The position numbers and the translations under genes are program-made. A stretch of 64,000 nucleotides of DNA, taken from positions 97,002 through 161,001 of the forward strand of contig JAACJM010000192.1 of assembly GCA_013368315.1 (NCBI GenBank). Reading direction: 5' to 3'. The notes beneath the pieces are model-generated. The model searched no databases, was not told where the DNA came from, and was given only the letters and a program-made list of their open reading frames with translations. Shown piece by piece: positions 1 through 11,305 of this stretch. The stretch is from Tetrapyrgos nigripes. Taxonomy: Eukaryota > Basidiomycota > Agaricomycetes > Agaricales > Campanellaceae. Each line of letters opens with the position of its first letter. Within the stretch, counting starts at the first letter, position 1.

Positions 1-717
1 GAAGCCAGAGAGGACTCGTGGAACAGAGAGATGGTCTCGTTGAGATTGACCATGGTACCCCATATGGCGCAGAGTTCATCCGGTTCGTCTGTGAGTGCTA
101 CTGCTACTGAGGGTGGACCACCGTTGCCGTCGGCATCATCCCCAAGTCCAGGTGCGGTGGAGGAAGCGTGTATATCGAGGAGTGCACCGTCTGAAGCAAA
201 GGCGTCGGCGTCAGAGGCAAGGGCATCGGCACCAGTATAAGGGGTACGCGGTGTACGTGGTGTCTGACGACGAGAACGAGGGGTCAAGACGAGAGAAGAG
301 TGGATATCACCACCGCGGTTTTTGGGTGTTGGTATTGGGCTTCTGCAAAGGGTAAGCGCGAAACGAGGTATTAGATATGAGCGTTATAGAGATAGTGCGA
401 GCACGCGTCTCCCACTACCACCCACAGTGTAGAAAAAAAACTCACGATTAAAGAGGTGTCCCTCCGAACCCAACAGTCTGTCGGAGGTGTCCTGCCTGAA
501 ACACGCCCGAGGAGTGTTGAGACGGCGCGTCGGACATTGTTTGCTCCATGTTGACGTCATGATCGTTGTCGGATGACGGAAAGTCTGGTCGAGGAGATGA
601 TATTGTGTGGTCGTTTCGGAGGGAAGGCGACGCGTTTACCCTAGTATGGGTTTTTCTCACACTCTTATTGGCTGGCTGATTGTCTAACAGCTTGCCGAAT
701 GTGATTCTGACTCTCAC
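1..717 (-). CDS. MCM4: Probable MCM4 replicative helicase subunit, N-terminal part (runs off left edge)
   Basis: Reading down from 342 there is an open frame to the window edge. It encodes a Pro/Thr/Arg-rich tail (TPRSRRQTPRTPRTPY), an acidic spacer and then a segment ending CAIWGTMVNLNETISLF, which matches the start of the MCM N-terminal domain in fungal Mcm4 (IWGT followed by a helix). Mcm4 is part of the nuclear MCM2-7 helicase loaded at replication origins. An intron at 343-445 (GTGAGT...TTTGCAG) separates this from an upstream open frame at 446-717 starting with ATG at 717 and rich in Ser/Asp. The upstream frame reaches TAA at 448-450, just before that donor, so either a donor slightly upstream (about 460) is used or the true first exon differs. 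The AAA+ ATPase part lies outside the window. The identification rests on family pattern, and the start is uncertain. Confidence 0.58.
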
Positions 718-898
718 TTCTGGAATATCATCTGCTTCGTTCTTGTGGTGCTGCTTCGAGTAGTAAACGCGTCAGGCGCGTCTATATTTCTTCCAGTGAA
801 TACGCCAGTGTAGGCCAGTACAGTGACAAGTACGAGTCCTCTTTCAGTTTCTTGTGTCAACAATTTACCCCATGGGCCTTCCCTTCGGTATAGGTAAA

Positions 899-955
899 TC
901 TGCAGACACCCCGTGCAGACACCCTGCAAGGCTGCAGACACCCTTCGCATAGCAT
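899..955. repeat. 11-bp tandem repeat array, copy 1
   Basis: About four imperfect tandem copies of an 11-mer read as TGCAGACACCC on the plus strand. The same unit recurs at 1345-1432 and 4544-4592. It lies just upstream of the MCM4 start. No coding role is seen. Confidence 0.8.
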
Positions 956-1344
956 TGTAGATTACTGTATAGGACTGTATGTACCATGCCATATATATAT
1001 GTGACCTACAGGATGATTTTAAAGTTGTGTATTAGCTGTACACAGAGTGTAAAAATCTTCAAAAAAAGGACTATAAGCACAGCCACAGATTTTCTCTATT
1101 CAAGATATCAGGAGAGTATCTATACATTCTCATGGGTGTATATCAGTGTGAATCTGTAAAGCAAGGACACTCAAGATGTCTCATAATGCTTTGAGATGCT
1201 TGCTACCTGCATTTCACTACTCATCTTTGAATATCCTATTATATCAAACAATTGGTAGTATTTGGCTCATGTCTGAGCATGTTTCTACAAGATAATACAT
1301 TATAATAACTTCAAGATAATTTGTACTCATTGTAATTTTTGGGA
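956..1344. other. No gene seen
   Basis: AT-rich sequence between two copies of the 11-bp repeat. Short open frames occur in both strands, but none has splice signals or a recognisable peptide. Confidence 0.5.
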
Positions 1345-1432
1345 AGGGTGTCTGCAGGGTGTCTGCAGGGTGTCTGCGCGTGCACAGCCACATGCAGACA
1401 CCCTGCAGACACCTTGCAGACACCTTAAGTAA
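1345..1432. repeat. 11-bp repeats arranged head-to-head as a large hairpin
   Basis: Three units of GGGTGTCTGCA on the left face three complementary units (TGCAGACACCC and variants) on the right across about 16 bp. The arms are about 33 nt and nearly perfectly complementary, so the strand could fold into a long stem-loop. This is the same unit as at 899-955 and 4544-4592. Confidence 0.85.
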
Positions 1433-2248
1433 AGGTAGATAGTCACATCAGACACCTGCTTGTGGCAGTTAATGACCCTGTAGTAGAAATAATACCAAGT
1501 TATTGCCGTTTTCGAAAAAGTTCGCGCATCACTTTGGTTGATTTTCGAGTTTTTGGGCTCGGTTTTGTGAGAGCTGCAGCTCACTCATTTCCCCACCTTT
1601 TGCCTTCATTTTTGGCACAAAACAACATTATTTCAGCGTCTCTATGGTATGGTGTACATAGCTAGACCTGTGATACACTTGTTGTCATACTCACTTTTTG
1701 GGCTCCCTCTACTGTATCTGAGCAGATGCGTGATATATGCGGGGAGTACAGGCAAGCTAAGGCTGTCTAGCAAAGCCCAGGGAGTTTATGCAGGGATCTA
1801 GGAAGCAGATAAAGTGAGAACAATGCCCTAGTCACAGATAATTGCAGCCCGCTATTCCACATGTCATCAACTTCTGCTTTGTTCCTCTACCACCATCATG
1901 GTTCACAGCTGGCCACTTTCAGACGCTCTGTGACACACTCTTATTCACCTAGGACATCATCTACCTCTCTCCAAGGTTGCTTATTACTCAGGGGTTCCCA
2001 AACAATCAATATAACAACTGTACAAGTATTATCACTACCACGGACATGTACACCGTCTCCGAGTCAAGGAACTTCGAGGGAGGCCTTGGAAACTGCGTAG
2101 AGATGATGTCAAGGTATGTTGTCTTGTCAGTTGAATCATATATATATGTTCACCTTTGTTGCAGCTTCTTGGTGCCCTTGTAGAATGGCATTCAGACTCA
2201 TATCTTTGTGAATTGAAACAACAGCTAGGAGAACAAAAAGCCACAGAG
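1433..2248. other. No gene supported
   Basis: Both strands were scanned. Open frames at 1462-1665, 1861-2100 and 2035-2244 overlap each other and show no splice sites or family motifs. Nothing else was recognised. Confidence 0.45.
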
Positions 2249-2606
2249 GTGTAACAGACTACTATTCTGATGCTAAGTTACATTTTGGAACTGAAGTAAA
2301 TATCTACAATAAGCACTAAGTATCTACAATATATGAAGGAGTGCAGAATAAGATAGGTACTTGGAAGACTTGTGAATGTCAAAGGAAGAGGGAAATAATA
2401 AAGTGAGGAAGAGTCACAGAGGTGTAACAGACTACTCTTCTGATGCTGATGCTAAATTACAGTTGGGAACTGGAGTAAATATCTACAATAAGTACTAAGT
2501 ATCTACAATATATGAAAGAGGGCAGAATAAGATATGTAAGACTATTCTGACACTAAATTACAGTTGGGAACTGGAGTTATGAAATTACATTACATACTTA
2601 AACTGT
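2249..2606. repeat. Imperfect tandem repeat, period about 165 bp
   Basis: The block beginning GAGGTGTAACAGACTACT at 2249 recurs at about 2414, and part of it again at about 2540. Each copy includes AATATCTACAATAAG and AAGTATCTACAATATATG. The tail of the last copy (GAAATTACATTACATAC, 2581) also occurs at about 4284, so the family is dispersed. Confidence 0.7.
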
Positions 2607-2669
2607 GCCAGATTTCTGCCTAGAATTGGACAGGAGTGGAGATAATAGCCAATTAAATCTGTAAAGAGA

Positions 2670-3991
2670 CTATTTTCTCTGCCTCCGTGGTTTCTTAGAT
2701 TGGTTTCCATCTTTTGTCTCGCTTCCCTTTTCTGCACCATGTCTGCGCTTAGATCCAGCTAATTGATGGGGCTGGTGAGGTTCTGCTGGCTTTGTAGTGA
2801 TTTCCTCCTTTAGAAGTCCAGCTTCCTGTAAGGCCTTTTTTGACCTGTTTAAGCCTTGCTCTTTGGTCAATCGCCTTGGTCTGGGTCTGGGAGGTGCATT
2901 CTTCTCCTTCTCTACTTGCTCTGCCTTTCTTTCTGCTTCAATCTTTTCCCATATAGCCTTGCAACGTTCACTTTCCTGAAAAATGATTAGAAAGAAACTT
3001 GTAATAACAAAAGAAATGTCACTGTACCACAAGGTCAGATTCTGTAGCATGGCAGAGGTCAGGTGCATATTTTTCTGGACCATCATAAGGCCACCACAGA
3101 TCCTCTGGAGGGCCAACATCTAGACCCCATTGCTCCCTTCCTGCTTTGCCAGCTCTGGCTGATCTATCAAACATAACTGCTTCCAATATCATGAGTGCTT
3201 CTTTATCAACATCTGCTCTTTCTATCTCAACCTTTCCATCCACAGTCTTCCCATTGAAATCTACCAGCTGCTGCCATGCCTGTTGAATAATTGAAGATTC
3301 TATACCCTGGTCGCCCACTGAACTGCAAGATTTTTATGTGCAGTAAAAGTAGAGTGGTCCACGTCAATGGCAAATCTTCCATTTGGGAAACCGTTCCAAA
3401 ATCCACCTTCAAGCAGGTCAACACGGGTGAATAGAACATTGAGGTCATTGTTGTGATGACACTCAGGTGCTGGCTGGGGTTCAAGTGGCACGAATGCAGT
3501 CAGATGAGCAGGATCTGTAAGATCTACAGGATATACTGCTTGATTGGTGGGGCGGGGTGGAGCTGGTGGGGCTATGACAGTCATTTTATGAATTGGTTCC
3601 TGTGGTGCTGATGCAGTAGAGTGGGGTTGAACAGTCAAAGGTGCATTATTTTGAGTGATATGCCCAGCTATAAACCCATTCAGACACTATTTTACATTAA
3701 GATGAGTTCACATAGTACATACCATGTGAGATGTTCAGATTCTGAAGTGATTGACTGTCACCAGTCTTTCCCTTGACTTTGGAAAAAAAACCTATAGAAA
3801 GAATGATAAAGTTCATGGCATATTCATTCAGAACTGACTGAAATAGTAAATGCCTTACCTTCACCATAGATTTGGACCTGTAACATTTCTGCATTGGTAG
3901 CATTAAGATCTATGTGCATTTGTTTGTTATCATTCACTCTAGTACTGGCATCTTTTGGCAGAGCAAGTTGGCAAGGCGGGCCTTTTAACAT
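2670..3991 (-). CDS. Hypothetical multi-exon gene with basic C-terminal tail
   Basis: Not recognised as a known family. ATG at 3991-3989 opens MLKGPPCQLALPKDAS. Introns with good borders are 3792-3858 (GTAAGG...CTATAG), 3668-3722 (GTATGT...TTATAG) and 2976-3027 (GTACAG...TTTCAG), all keeping one frame. One further junction, near 3280-3362, is unresolved: candidate acceptors are at 3323 and 3280, and a one-base indel is also possible. The product would be roughly 330-350 residues: a Pro-rich middle, a segment with ADVDKEALMILEAVMF, a likely coiled coil (ESERCKAIWEKIEAERKAEQ) and a Lys/Arg-rich end (KKPRRQRK) that could be a nuclear signal. It stands alone between repeat blocks, with no clear operon-like neighbour. 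Clean splicing through four exons argues for a real gene rather than decay. The function is unknown. Confidence 0.6.
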
Positions 3992-4543
3992 GGCTTAGAT
4001 CTGCAATGTTCAGATATGATAGAAAAATTCTACGCACTGCTGTTGGCTACACTATGTTCTGGAACTTGAACTGAAGAGTTTGTGTGTTCTATGTCTGGTA
4101 TTCAGAAATAGACATTAGTGCAAACTGCATGATTATTGTAACATCAACCAAATACACACTGTTGAAGTCAGCAGTAACAGATTTGCATGTTTTATGAGGT
4201 GGTTCCTCATCTCTTTGAAGTCTCTCCGTCTCCAAATCTGGGTACAGAAATACGGCCAGCTGTTTGCGCCAGCCTCGCTATTTGAAATTACATTACATAC
4301 TGGAACTGTGCATATTGTAAAGTGATACTCACAAACAAGCCCATTTTTACAAAAGCGGGCCACCAAAATGTAGAAAGTGTTGTAAATCAGAAAGTGTCAG
4401 AGTCACAAGTCTGAGACTTAGGTACATGCACGAATGGCCATCATTCTTGTTATTCATAGTAGGTAGAAGAAATGTGTGTACTATACAAGAAACTAACAAG
4501 AGCAATGATTTTGACAAGGTATGAGTCAGTAGTGATAAGAATC
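3992..4543. other. No gene supported
   Basis: Contains a fragment (about 4284-4312) of the dispersed repeat seen at 2581. The minus-strand frame 4133-4366 runs through it and has no recognisable peptide. Confidence 0.45.
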
Positions 4544-4592
4544 AGGGTGTCTGCAGGGTGTCTGCAGGGTGTCTGCAGGGGGTGTCTGCAGA
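4544..4592. repeat. 11-bp tandem repeat array, copy 3
   Basis: Four direct copies of GGGTGTCTGCA; the last spacing is lengthened by two G. Orientation is opposite to the 899-955 array. Confidence 0.85.
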
Positions 4593-6116
4593 TTTCTGAT
4601 ACCCGCCTTCCCTTCAGTCTCGCGAAGGCCAGTCGACCTTTGTCTCAATATCTCGGTGTAAAAACTTGTAATCTCTCTCTCATCTTTTTCTTTTTTTCAG
4701 CTTCGTACGCCACTGCTCTCGAGACTGTTGCTCAAGCCCACGAACAAGAGGTCATGCAAGGTGACTGCTCAGATGCACGAGGAGCTTTCACAGGGTCCTG
4801 AACGCCATAAGGAGAGTGAAAGGTTTTCAAAGTGGATTCATCTTGGAAAATGGCTTTGATGGCTTAGTGAGTGTACTATGATATATCGATCCTGGGCTAT
4901 ACTACTACTTTTGTGCGACGTACGACTTAAATGCGATTGAGCTGATTGCTTCGTCTTGTCATCTGTAGGTCGAAATGGGTAATGAATATGGATGGCCCGC
5001 CAAACACTCGTTGGTGCGTGACATTACAATCCCATTATATTCGCAAATGCCGCAGATAATGTTAAGCTCACTCAAAATCACTCTAGCTTCGTGCTCAAGA
5101 TCAGGAAGCGTCAAAGCTCGGACCCAGCTCTGTTTTTCACTGTGGGCTACTACCATCCATCTTTGCGTCGTTCAGATAGTATTACCCTCAGGCATCGCTC
5201 GTATTCCTCCCTAGCCAAGCGACAGTGTCTGAGTTATCCCCTGTACGTACTACAGTCTACAAGCTCCTCATCAGAAGAGACTCCCCAGACGATTTCGTCT
5301 GAGACTGGCTAACTGACCACCAAGGCAACAACATCTACTAAATCGTGATTTTTGCCGTTGAATGATTTACGAGGATGATATACTTTCTGCTCACCACATG
5401 AAGAACACAATCTCACTGAAGTGGTCCGTGGATCAAAGGCTTACAGATATGAAGAGCTGGGTCCCTCCCTGCGTTGACTCAGGTGGTTGAAGAGGATTAT
5501 TCTGAGTGCAAATGACCATTCTTGTGCGACATGTTTTAATAGTGTTGATGGGGAAGCTATATGACCGACAGTGTCAGCGCATTCTGCATTACAAGATCGG
5601 GACTGTCAGAACGATGAGCAAGACAGGGAAGACGACGTAGTAAAGATGAAATGCGATACTTATCAAGGGCTAATGATAGTCATACAGAATGCAGATAAGT
5701 ACAGTACTGGGTCTGTTCGCTGTACTCGTATAAGTATACGGCTTTGGTGGTACGGTTATACAGGTCACCGTTACAATACCAACGCGCTTTGGAGACTTGT
5801 CCATACAGTACGAATGACGGTACGTACAATGAGTTCAAAGTTGACCCGTCAAAAGTTAAAACACTGTCCGTATATGGTCTGTACAGTTGTAGATACCGGT
5901 GTGCAGGTACAAGCATAGTGAGAGTGATCCGGGCACGTAAAAATGCGTCTTAAGCTAGTCATCAGAGGTAGCTGAGATCAACCCCAAAGATACAGTCTCG
6001 CGCAACCACATATCTTACACGCACGTGATCTGGACACTTTTCTTGCTTCGCGCCTTTGTTCACCTAGTATCCTCAGTATTACATACAAACTCGGTAACTT
6101 TCGTAATTTCACTTCA
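4593..6116. other. Unassigned region with one possible exon
   Basis: After a poly-pyrimidine tract and CAG at about 4700, one plus frame is open to about 4855 (RTPLLSRLLLKPTNKRS...FSKWIHLGKWL). A second open plus frame covers about 5060-5312. No family was recognised and no continuous spliced model could be built. At 5571-5953 three overlapping open frames on both strands cancel each other as evidence. Confidence 0.3.
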
Positions 6117-9100
6117 ATGGCTTCTGGAATCAAGTAAGTATGCTGTATCTTGGTTATTTCAGATGACTGATTTGTTTGTAGTATTCATGGACCTCGCGTT
6201 GAGTATGTACAATTCTGTAAATGGCCGTTTTTAGCACTAATTATTGCTGTGCAGGCTTTTCAATCAGAGCTCTCAATTTATTATCAAGGATACCACTATC
6301 AATGTTATTGGTGGTGATCAGTATAATAATTCAAGTAAGAGTCATAAGCTGTATATACAGTATGGATATTTACTGAAAAATATATAGATGCTCTGGTAGG
6401 CAACGCGAAACCCACAGAATGGATCACAGCACCAAATCCGCTGGAGAACTTTAATGCTGCCTATCCTAAAATTGTGAAAAACACAGGCACCTGGTTGCTT
6501 GAAGACAAGTCCTTCCAGAATTGGAAGAACAATGGCAATTTATTATGGCTGCAAGGCAAAGGTTGGTATTCTGAACTACACTGTTCTCAGACTATATTCT
6601 GAGAATGTTTTTAATTTAGCTGGCTCTGGAAAAAACCTTCCTGTGGTAAGCTGTTCCAGATTAAACGACAAGCCAATTAGCTAACCAATTTCTGAAAGCA
6701 CCAATATTATTAATAACTTGAGGAAAGTAAACGCATTGGTGTTCTACTACTTTGACACTCGCGATCAAGCCAAAGTAAAATATGACGGCTTTGTTTCATC
6801 TCTCTTATGCCAAGTAGCAGGGAAATCAAGGAATGATGATGCACAGGCCAAGCTTCAAACCCTTTATGCTAGCAGTCAGGGGGGAAAGTTTTTGGTTGCT
6901 GAAGACAAGGAAGGTATACTCAGTGATTTGATTATGATGATAGATACTGCTATCTATATTGTCGTTGATGGAGTAGATGAGTGTGAGGAGCAAACAAGAG
7001 TTGTGAGTCTGGTTGGAGATCTAAGCAAGTTAAACAATTGCTTTGTGTTTCTAGCTAGCCGACCTCATCTCAATATGTCCAGGATTGGTGCTGAACAGAA
7101 AATCACAATCTCTTTGGATGATAAAAGTGGTGTCAATGCTGATATTGAAAGATATGTGGATATAAAACTGGAGCAATTAGACTTTCCAGAGGAACTGAAA
7201 ACTGAGATCAAAAACTGGCTTAGTACATGGTAGCAATGGACAGTAAGTTTATTGTTGATTATCAAGTTGCTTCTTCAGAAAACTAATTTTTTTGATTCAT
7301 ATAAAAATAGAATCCGATGGGTAGACTGCCAATGGACAGAGATCAACGAAATTGTGGTTCCTGATGAGATTAGAGAAGCTCTACAGAGCCTTCCATCCAC
7401 ACTTGAAGAAACATATGCCAAAATTCTGGAAAGGACCAAATCTCGAGCTAGTGCAAAAAAAACTTTTACAGTGGCTTATATACTCTTTCAGAGTATTGAG
7501 AATCCAAGAAGTGGAGGACATTTTAGCTGTAAACGTGGATAAAGAGACATACTCTATTGGAAACAAACCACAAAACATGGAAACTCAGTTACACAAGTTA
7601 ATAAGTTCTACTTTGGTGGTCATTACAACGACAAGGAAACAATCATGGAACACAAGGCAATGGAAATGGTCATTGAATATTAGTACAGAAGTACAATTAG
7701 CTCATCCTTCTGTGAAGGACTATCTGCTATCAGAAGCAGTGATTCAAAGTGCTTCAGGATATTTTCAAATGAATAGTGCTTTAGCTCATGATATGATTGG
7801 TCAGACATGCCTTGTTTACCTTTTATGCTGTGGAAAGGTGGAAATTGATGTGAAGAAGTTTGCTTTAGCATCTTATGCCGCACAATACTGGTTTTTGCAT
7901 TCCAATCAAATTGAAGGAGAATCTCGAGCTATAATGAACCTTACTATCAGACTTTTGAACATGACAGAGCCCGCATATAAAAACTGGCTAACCTTATATA
8001 CACCTGATACATGGAATAAGACACTGCATGAAGAGTATATACCACAACCTCTTTATTATGCTTCTTTTTTTGGGCTGAAAAGTGTTGTGGTGTATATGCT
8101 GGAACAGAATGATGGTAAGATGCATGGAAAAATTGATAATTTGGGGGCAAACTATGGAAATGCTTTACAGGCTGCAAGCATTGGAGGCCACTTAAAGGTT
8201 GTAAAAGTACTCCTTGAAAACAGAGCTGATGTCAATGCACAGGGTGGACTTTTTGGAAATGCTTTACAGGCTGCAAGCCATAGAGGCCACTTAGAAGTTG
8301 TAAAAGTATTTCTTGATAATGGAGTTGATATCAATGCACAGGGATTTGATGGGAATGCTTTACAGGCTGCAAGTGAAGGAGGCCACTTAGAAGTTGTAAA
8401 AGTACTCCTTGAAAACAGAGCTGATGTCAATGGACATAGTAAATATTATGGAAATGCTTTACAGGCTGCAAGTGAAGGAGGCCACTTAGAAGTTGTAAAA
8501 GTACTCCTTGAAAACAGAGCTGATGTCAATGGACATAGTAAATATTATGGAAATGCTTTACAGGCTGCAAGTGAAGGAGGCCACTTAGAAGTTGTAAAAG
8601 TACTCCTTGAAAATGGAATTGATGTCCATGCAAAGGGTGGAATTTATGAAAATGCTTTACAGGCTGCAAGCTATGGAGGCCACTTGGAAGTTGTAAAAGT
8701 ACTCCTTGAAAATGGAGTTGATGTCCATGCACAGGGTGGAATTTATGGAAATGCTTTACAGGCCGCAAGCTATGGAGGCCACTTAGAAGTTGTAAACATA
8801 TTTCTTGAAAATGGCATTGAGGTCAATGCAAAGGGTGGAATCCATGGAAGTGCTTTACAGGCTGCAAGCCATCGAGGCCACTTGGAAGTTGTAAAAGTAC
8901 TCCTTGAAAATAGAGCTGATGTCAATGTGCAGGGTGGACGATATGGAAGTGCTTTACAGGCTGCAAGCCAGGAAGGCCACTTAGAAGTTGTAAAAGTACT
9001 CCTTGAACACAGAGTTGATGTTGATGCACAGGGTGGAATTTTGGCAAATGCTCTACAGGCTACAAGCCATAGAGGCCACTTAGAAGTTGTAAAATTATTT

Positions 9101-10366
9101 CTTGAAAATGGAGTTGATGTCAATTCAAAGGGATATGATGGAAATGCTTTATATGCTGCCAGTGAAGGAGGCCACTTGGAGGTAGTAAAAGTACTCCTTG
9201 AAAACAGAGCTGATGTCAACGCACATGGTGAATATTATGGAAATCCTTTACAGGCTGCAAGTCATAGAGGCCACTTAGAAGTTGTAAAAGTACTTCTTGG
9301 AAACAGAGCTGATGTCAATACACAAGGCGGATATTATCTCACTGCTTTACAGGCTGCAAGCCATGGAGGCCACTTAGAAATTGTCAAAATACTTCTTGAA
9401 AACAGAGCTGATGTCAATACACGGGGTGGTTTTTATGGAAATGCTTTACAGGCTGCAAGTCATGGAGGCCACTTAGAAGTTATAAAAGTACTACTTGAAA
9501 ATGGAGTTGATATCCATGCAAAAGGTGGAATTTATGGAAATGCTTTACACGCTGCAAGCTATGGAGGCCACTTAGAAGTTGTAAGAGTACTCTGTGAGAA
9601 TGGAGTTGATGTCCATGAACAGGGTGGAATTTATGGAAATGCTTTACAGGCTGCAAGCCATGGAGGTCACTTAGAAGTTGTAAAGGTGTTCCTTGAAAGC
9701 AGAGCGAATATCAATGCACAAGGTGGAGATTATGGAAATGCTTTGCAGGCTGCAAGCAATGCAGGCCACTTAGAAGTTGTAGAAATACTCCTTGAAAATA
9801 GCGCTGACATCCATGCAGAGGGTGGAATTTATGGAAATGCTTTACAGGCTGCAAGCCATGGAGGTCACTTAGAAGTTGTAAAGGTGCTCCTTGAGAGCAG
9901 AGCTGATGTCAATGCACAAGGCGGAGACTATGGAAATGCTTTACAGGCTGCAAGCAGTGGAGGCCACTCAGAAGTTGTAAAAGTACTCCTTAAAAACAGA
10001 GCTGATGTCAATGCACAGGGTGGAGATTATGGAAGTGCTTTACAGGCTGCAAGCAGTGGAGGCCACATAGAAGTTGTAAAAGTACTCCTTGAAAACAGAG
10101 CTGATGTCAATGCACAGGGTGGAGATTATGGAAATGCTTTACAGGCTGCAAGCAGTGGAGGCCACATAGAAGTTGTAAAAGTACTCCTTGAAAACAGAGC
10201 TGATGTCAATGCACAGGGTGGAGATTATGGAAGTGCTTTACAGGCTGCAAGTGCTCTTGGACATCCAGAGATTGTAACAATACTCCTTGAAAATGGAGCT
10301 GATAATATAGAAGATGATAGCAGTGATGAGACCATGAACATGTCTGATAGCAGTGATGAGTTTTGA
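6117..10366 (+). CDS. NACHT-ankyrin NLR-like protein gene, frame-disrupted
   Basis: Agaricomycete NLR-type STAND NTPase with ankyrin repeats, a class linked to non-self recognition and programmed cell death in fungi. ATG at 6117; exons 6117-6133, 6182-6202, 6256-6334, 6388-6561, 6620-6645, 6699-7242 and 7311-10366, all with GT-AG introns. The order is: a short N-terminal stretch (FIIKDTTINVIGGDQ), the linker TGTWLLEDKSFQNWK, Walker A GKAGSGK, Walker B IYIVVDGVDEC, a winged-helix-like part (RWVDCQ; LQSLPSTLEETYAKIL; AHPSVKDYLLSE), then 22 ankyrin repeats and an acidic tail. Three single-base shifts break the frame: an A6 run at 6630-6635 inside Walker A, an extra T near 7228, and an A8 run at 7455-7462. 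Translation would stop early, unless these are assembly errors. The frame from 7352 onward is intact for 1004 codons. Confidence 0.88.
8130..10290 (+). repeat. 22 tandem ankyrin-coding units of about 99 bp
   Basis: Each unit codes a 32-33 residue repeat of the form YGNALQAASxGGHLEVVKVL followed by LENxADVNAQGG. Units 3 and 4 are identical at DNA level, and units 19-22 nearly so. Variation concentrates on a few positions (after AAS; N/S/R after LLE; the residues before the next YGN). Such high internal identity points to recent unit duplication or gene conversion. Confidence 0.92.
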
Positions 10367-10603
10367 ATGTTTTGAAACTGTAAAAACCAAAAAATTGTCT
10401 TCAACTGTAATTGCCATCATTTCTTGGTTCAGAATTATGTACTTGTTGTATATAACTTTGTGTGATAGCTTTCCCAATGAAAATTTGAAAATATTTCAAG
10501 TATGTTTCAACTACAACATGATGAGTATCACAATACTAGATGTAAGTATTTTAAGAAGTTCTTGATAAATCCAAAAAGAACAGCTGCATGCGTATGCTCT
10601 GTT
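10367..10603. other. 3' flank of the NLR-like gene; short intergenic
   Basis: AT-rich convergent spacer between the NLR-like gene (plus) and the App1-like pseudogene (minus). No coding sequence was recognised. Confidence 0.5.
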
Positions 10604-11280
10604 TCAAACACCAGCACCAACTAGGTCTCTAGACCCAACCCCTTCCTCTTCCTTTGATTCACTAATGGATGCAGACTTCTCCTAAAAAGTAACAGGTAAA
10701 GAAGGACAATGAGTAAATGCCATGCCCGACATGACACAATTACAACACAACATGAGAAAGATGCACTGAGTACTCACACAATCCCATAAACCTCTGGATC
10801 CTTCTCTGTCAAATCCCCAATCACCAAAAAACTCTTATTCGGATACATCCCATGGATCCTTGTAATTTGCTTCACCTTCTAAGCCAACATAGCATCTCCA
10901 TTTACTGTGACTTGTCCAATCAGATCTTCAACCAATATCATTCATGGGGTTGGCTAAAGGGAGAATCGGACCCATGGAAAAAGAGGAGGTTGTGTTGATA
11001 AAATCATGCAAAAATGGATAGGGGGAACCAGAGACATGTAAGAATGCAGCAAGAGAAGTGTAGAGTTCTGGTATACCCGGTATGGGAGTTAGCTCATCAA
11101 AGAGGTTGGAGATTTTGGTGGTGTCATCAATGTCTGTCTGTGCACGTGTTAGAGAAAGGGTGATAGAGAAAGGCACCAGAAATAACACCAAATCCATCAG
11201 GCTCAGAAGGAAACAACTTTGCAGTCAAAAAATCATGGTTTTCTGCCTTCAGTTCTGTCTCCATCTCACTTCCACTTATA
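10604..11280 (-). pseudogene. App1-like phosphatidate phosphatase remnant
   Basis: Reading down from 11280: ELKAENHDFLTAKLFPSEP, then GFGVIS, an intron (GTGCCT...GACAG) and DIDDTTKISN. This recreates the DxDxT catalytic motif of App1 family Mg2+-dependent phosphatidate phosphatases, which act on phosphatidic acid at actin-linked membranes. It is followed by PIPGIPELYTSLAAF, VSGSPYPFLHDF and, after a frame change near 10940, KVKQITRIHGMYPNKSF and VIGDLTEKDPEVYG, both typical App1 blocks. Lesions are the one-base frame change, an in-frame TAG (about 10877), and loss of the segment that normally follows DPEVYG. A final Glu/Ser-rich exon ends with TGA at 10606-10604. The N-terminal part of the protein is not found upstream. 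The remnant is confidently placed in the family but not functional. Confidence 0.72.
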
Positions 11281-11305
11281 CTGCAACTTGACTACAACTC
11301 CTGAA

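Noticed and set aside
3283..3308. 26-nt intron (GTATAG...CAACAG) in the orphan gene
   Set aside because: Shorter than any credible intron here; a longer intron or an indel is more likely.
899..4592. 11-bp repeats as a CRISPR-like array
   Set aside because: The units are directly adjacent with no spacers, and the window is eukaryotic.
5571..5953. Three overlapping open frames (two plus, one minus)
   Set aside because: None has splice sites, family motifs or a plausible start; equal openness on both strands argues for chance.
8152..9219. Long minus-strand open frames across the ankyrin region
   Set aside because: They repeat with the 99-bp period and are antisense shadows of the ankyrin codons.
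10928..11197. Fragment first read as an FAD-linked oxidoreductase (GFGVISGAFLYHPF)
   Set aside because: The GAFLYHPF part is intronic; splicing gives DIDDT and the downstream blocks fit App1 phosphatases much better.
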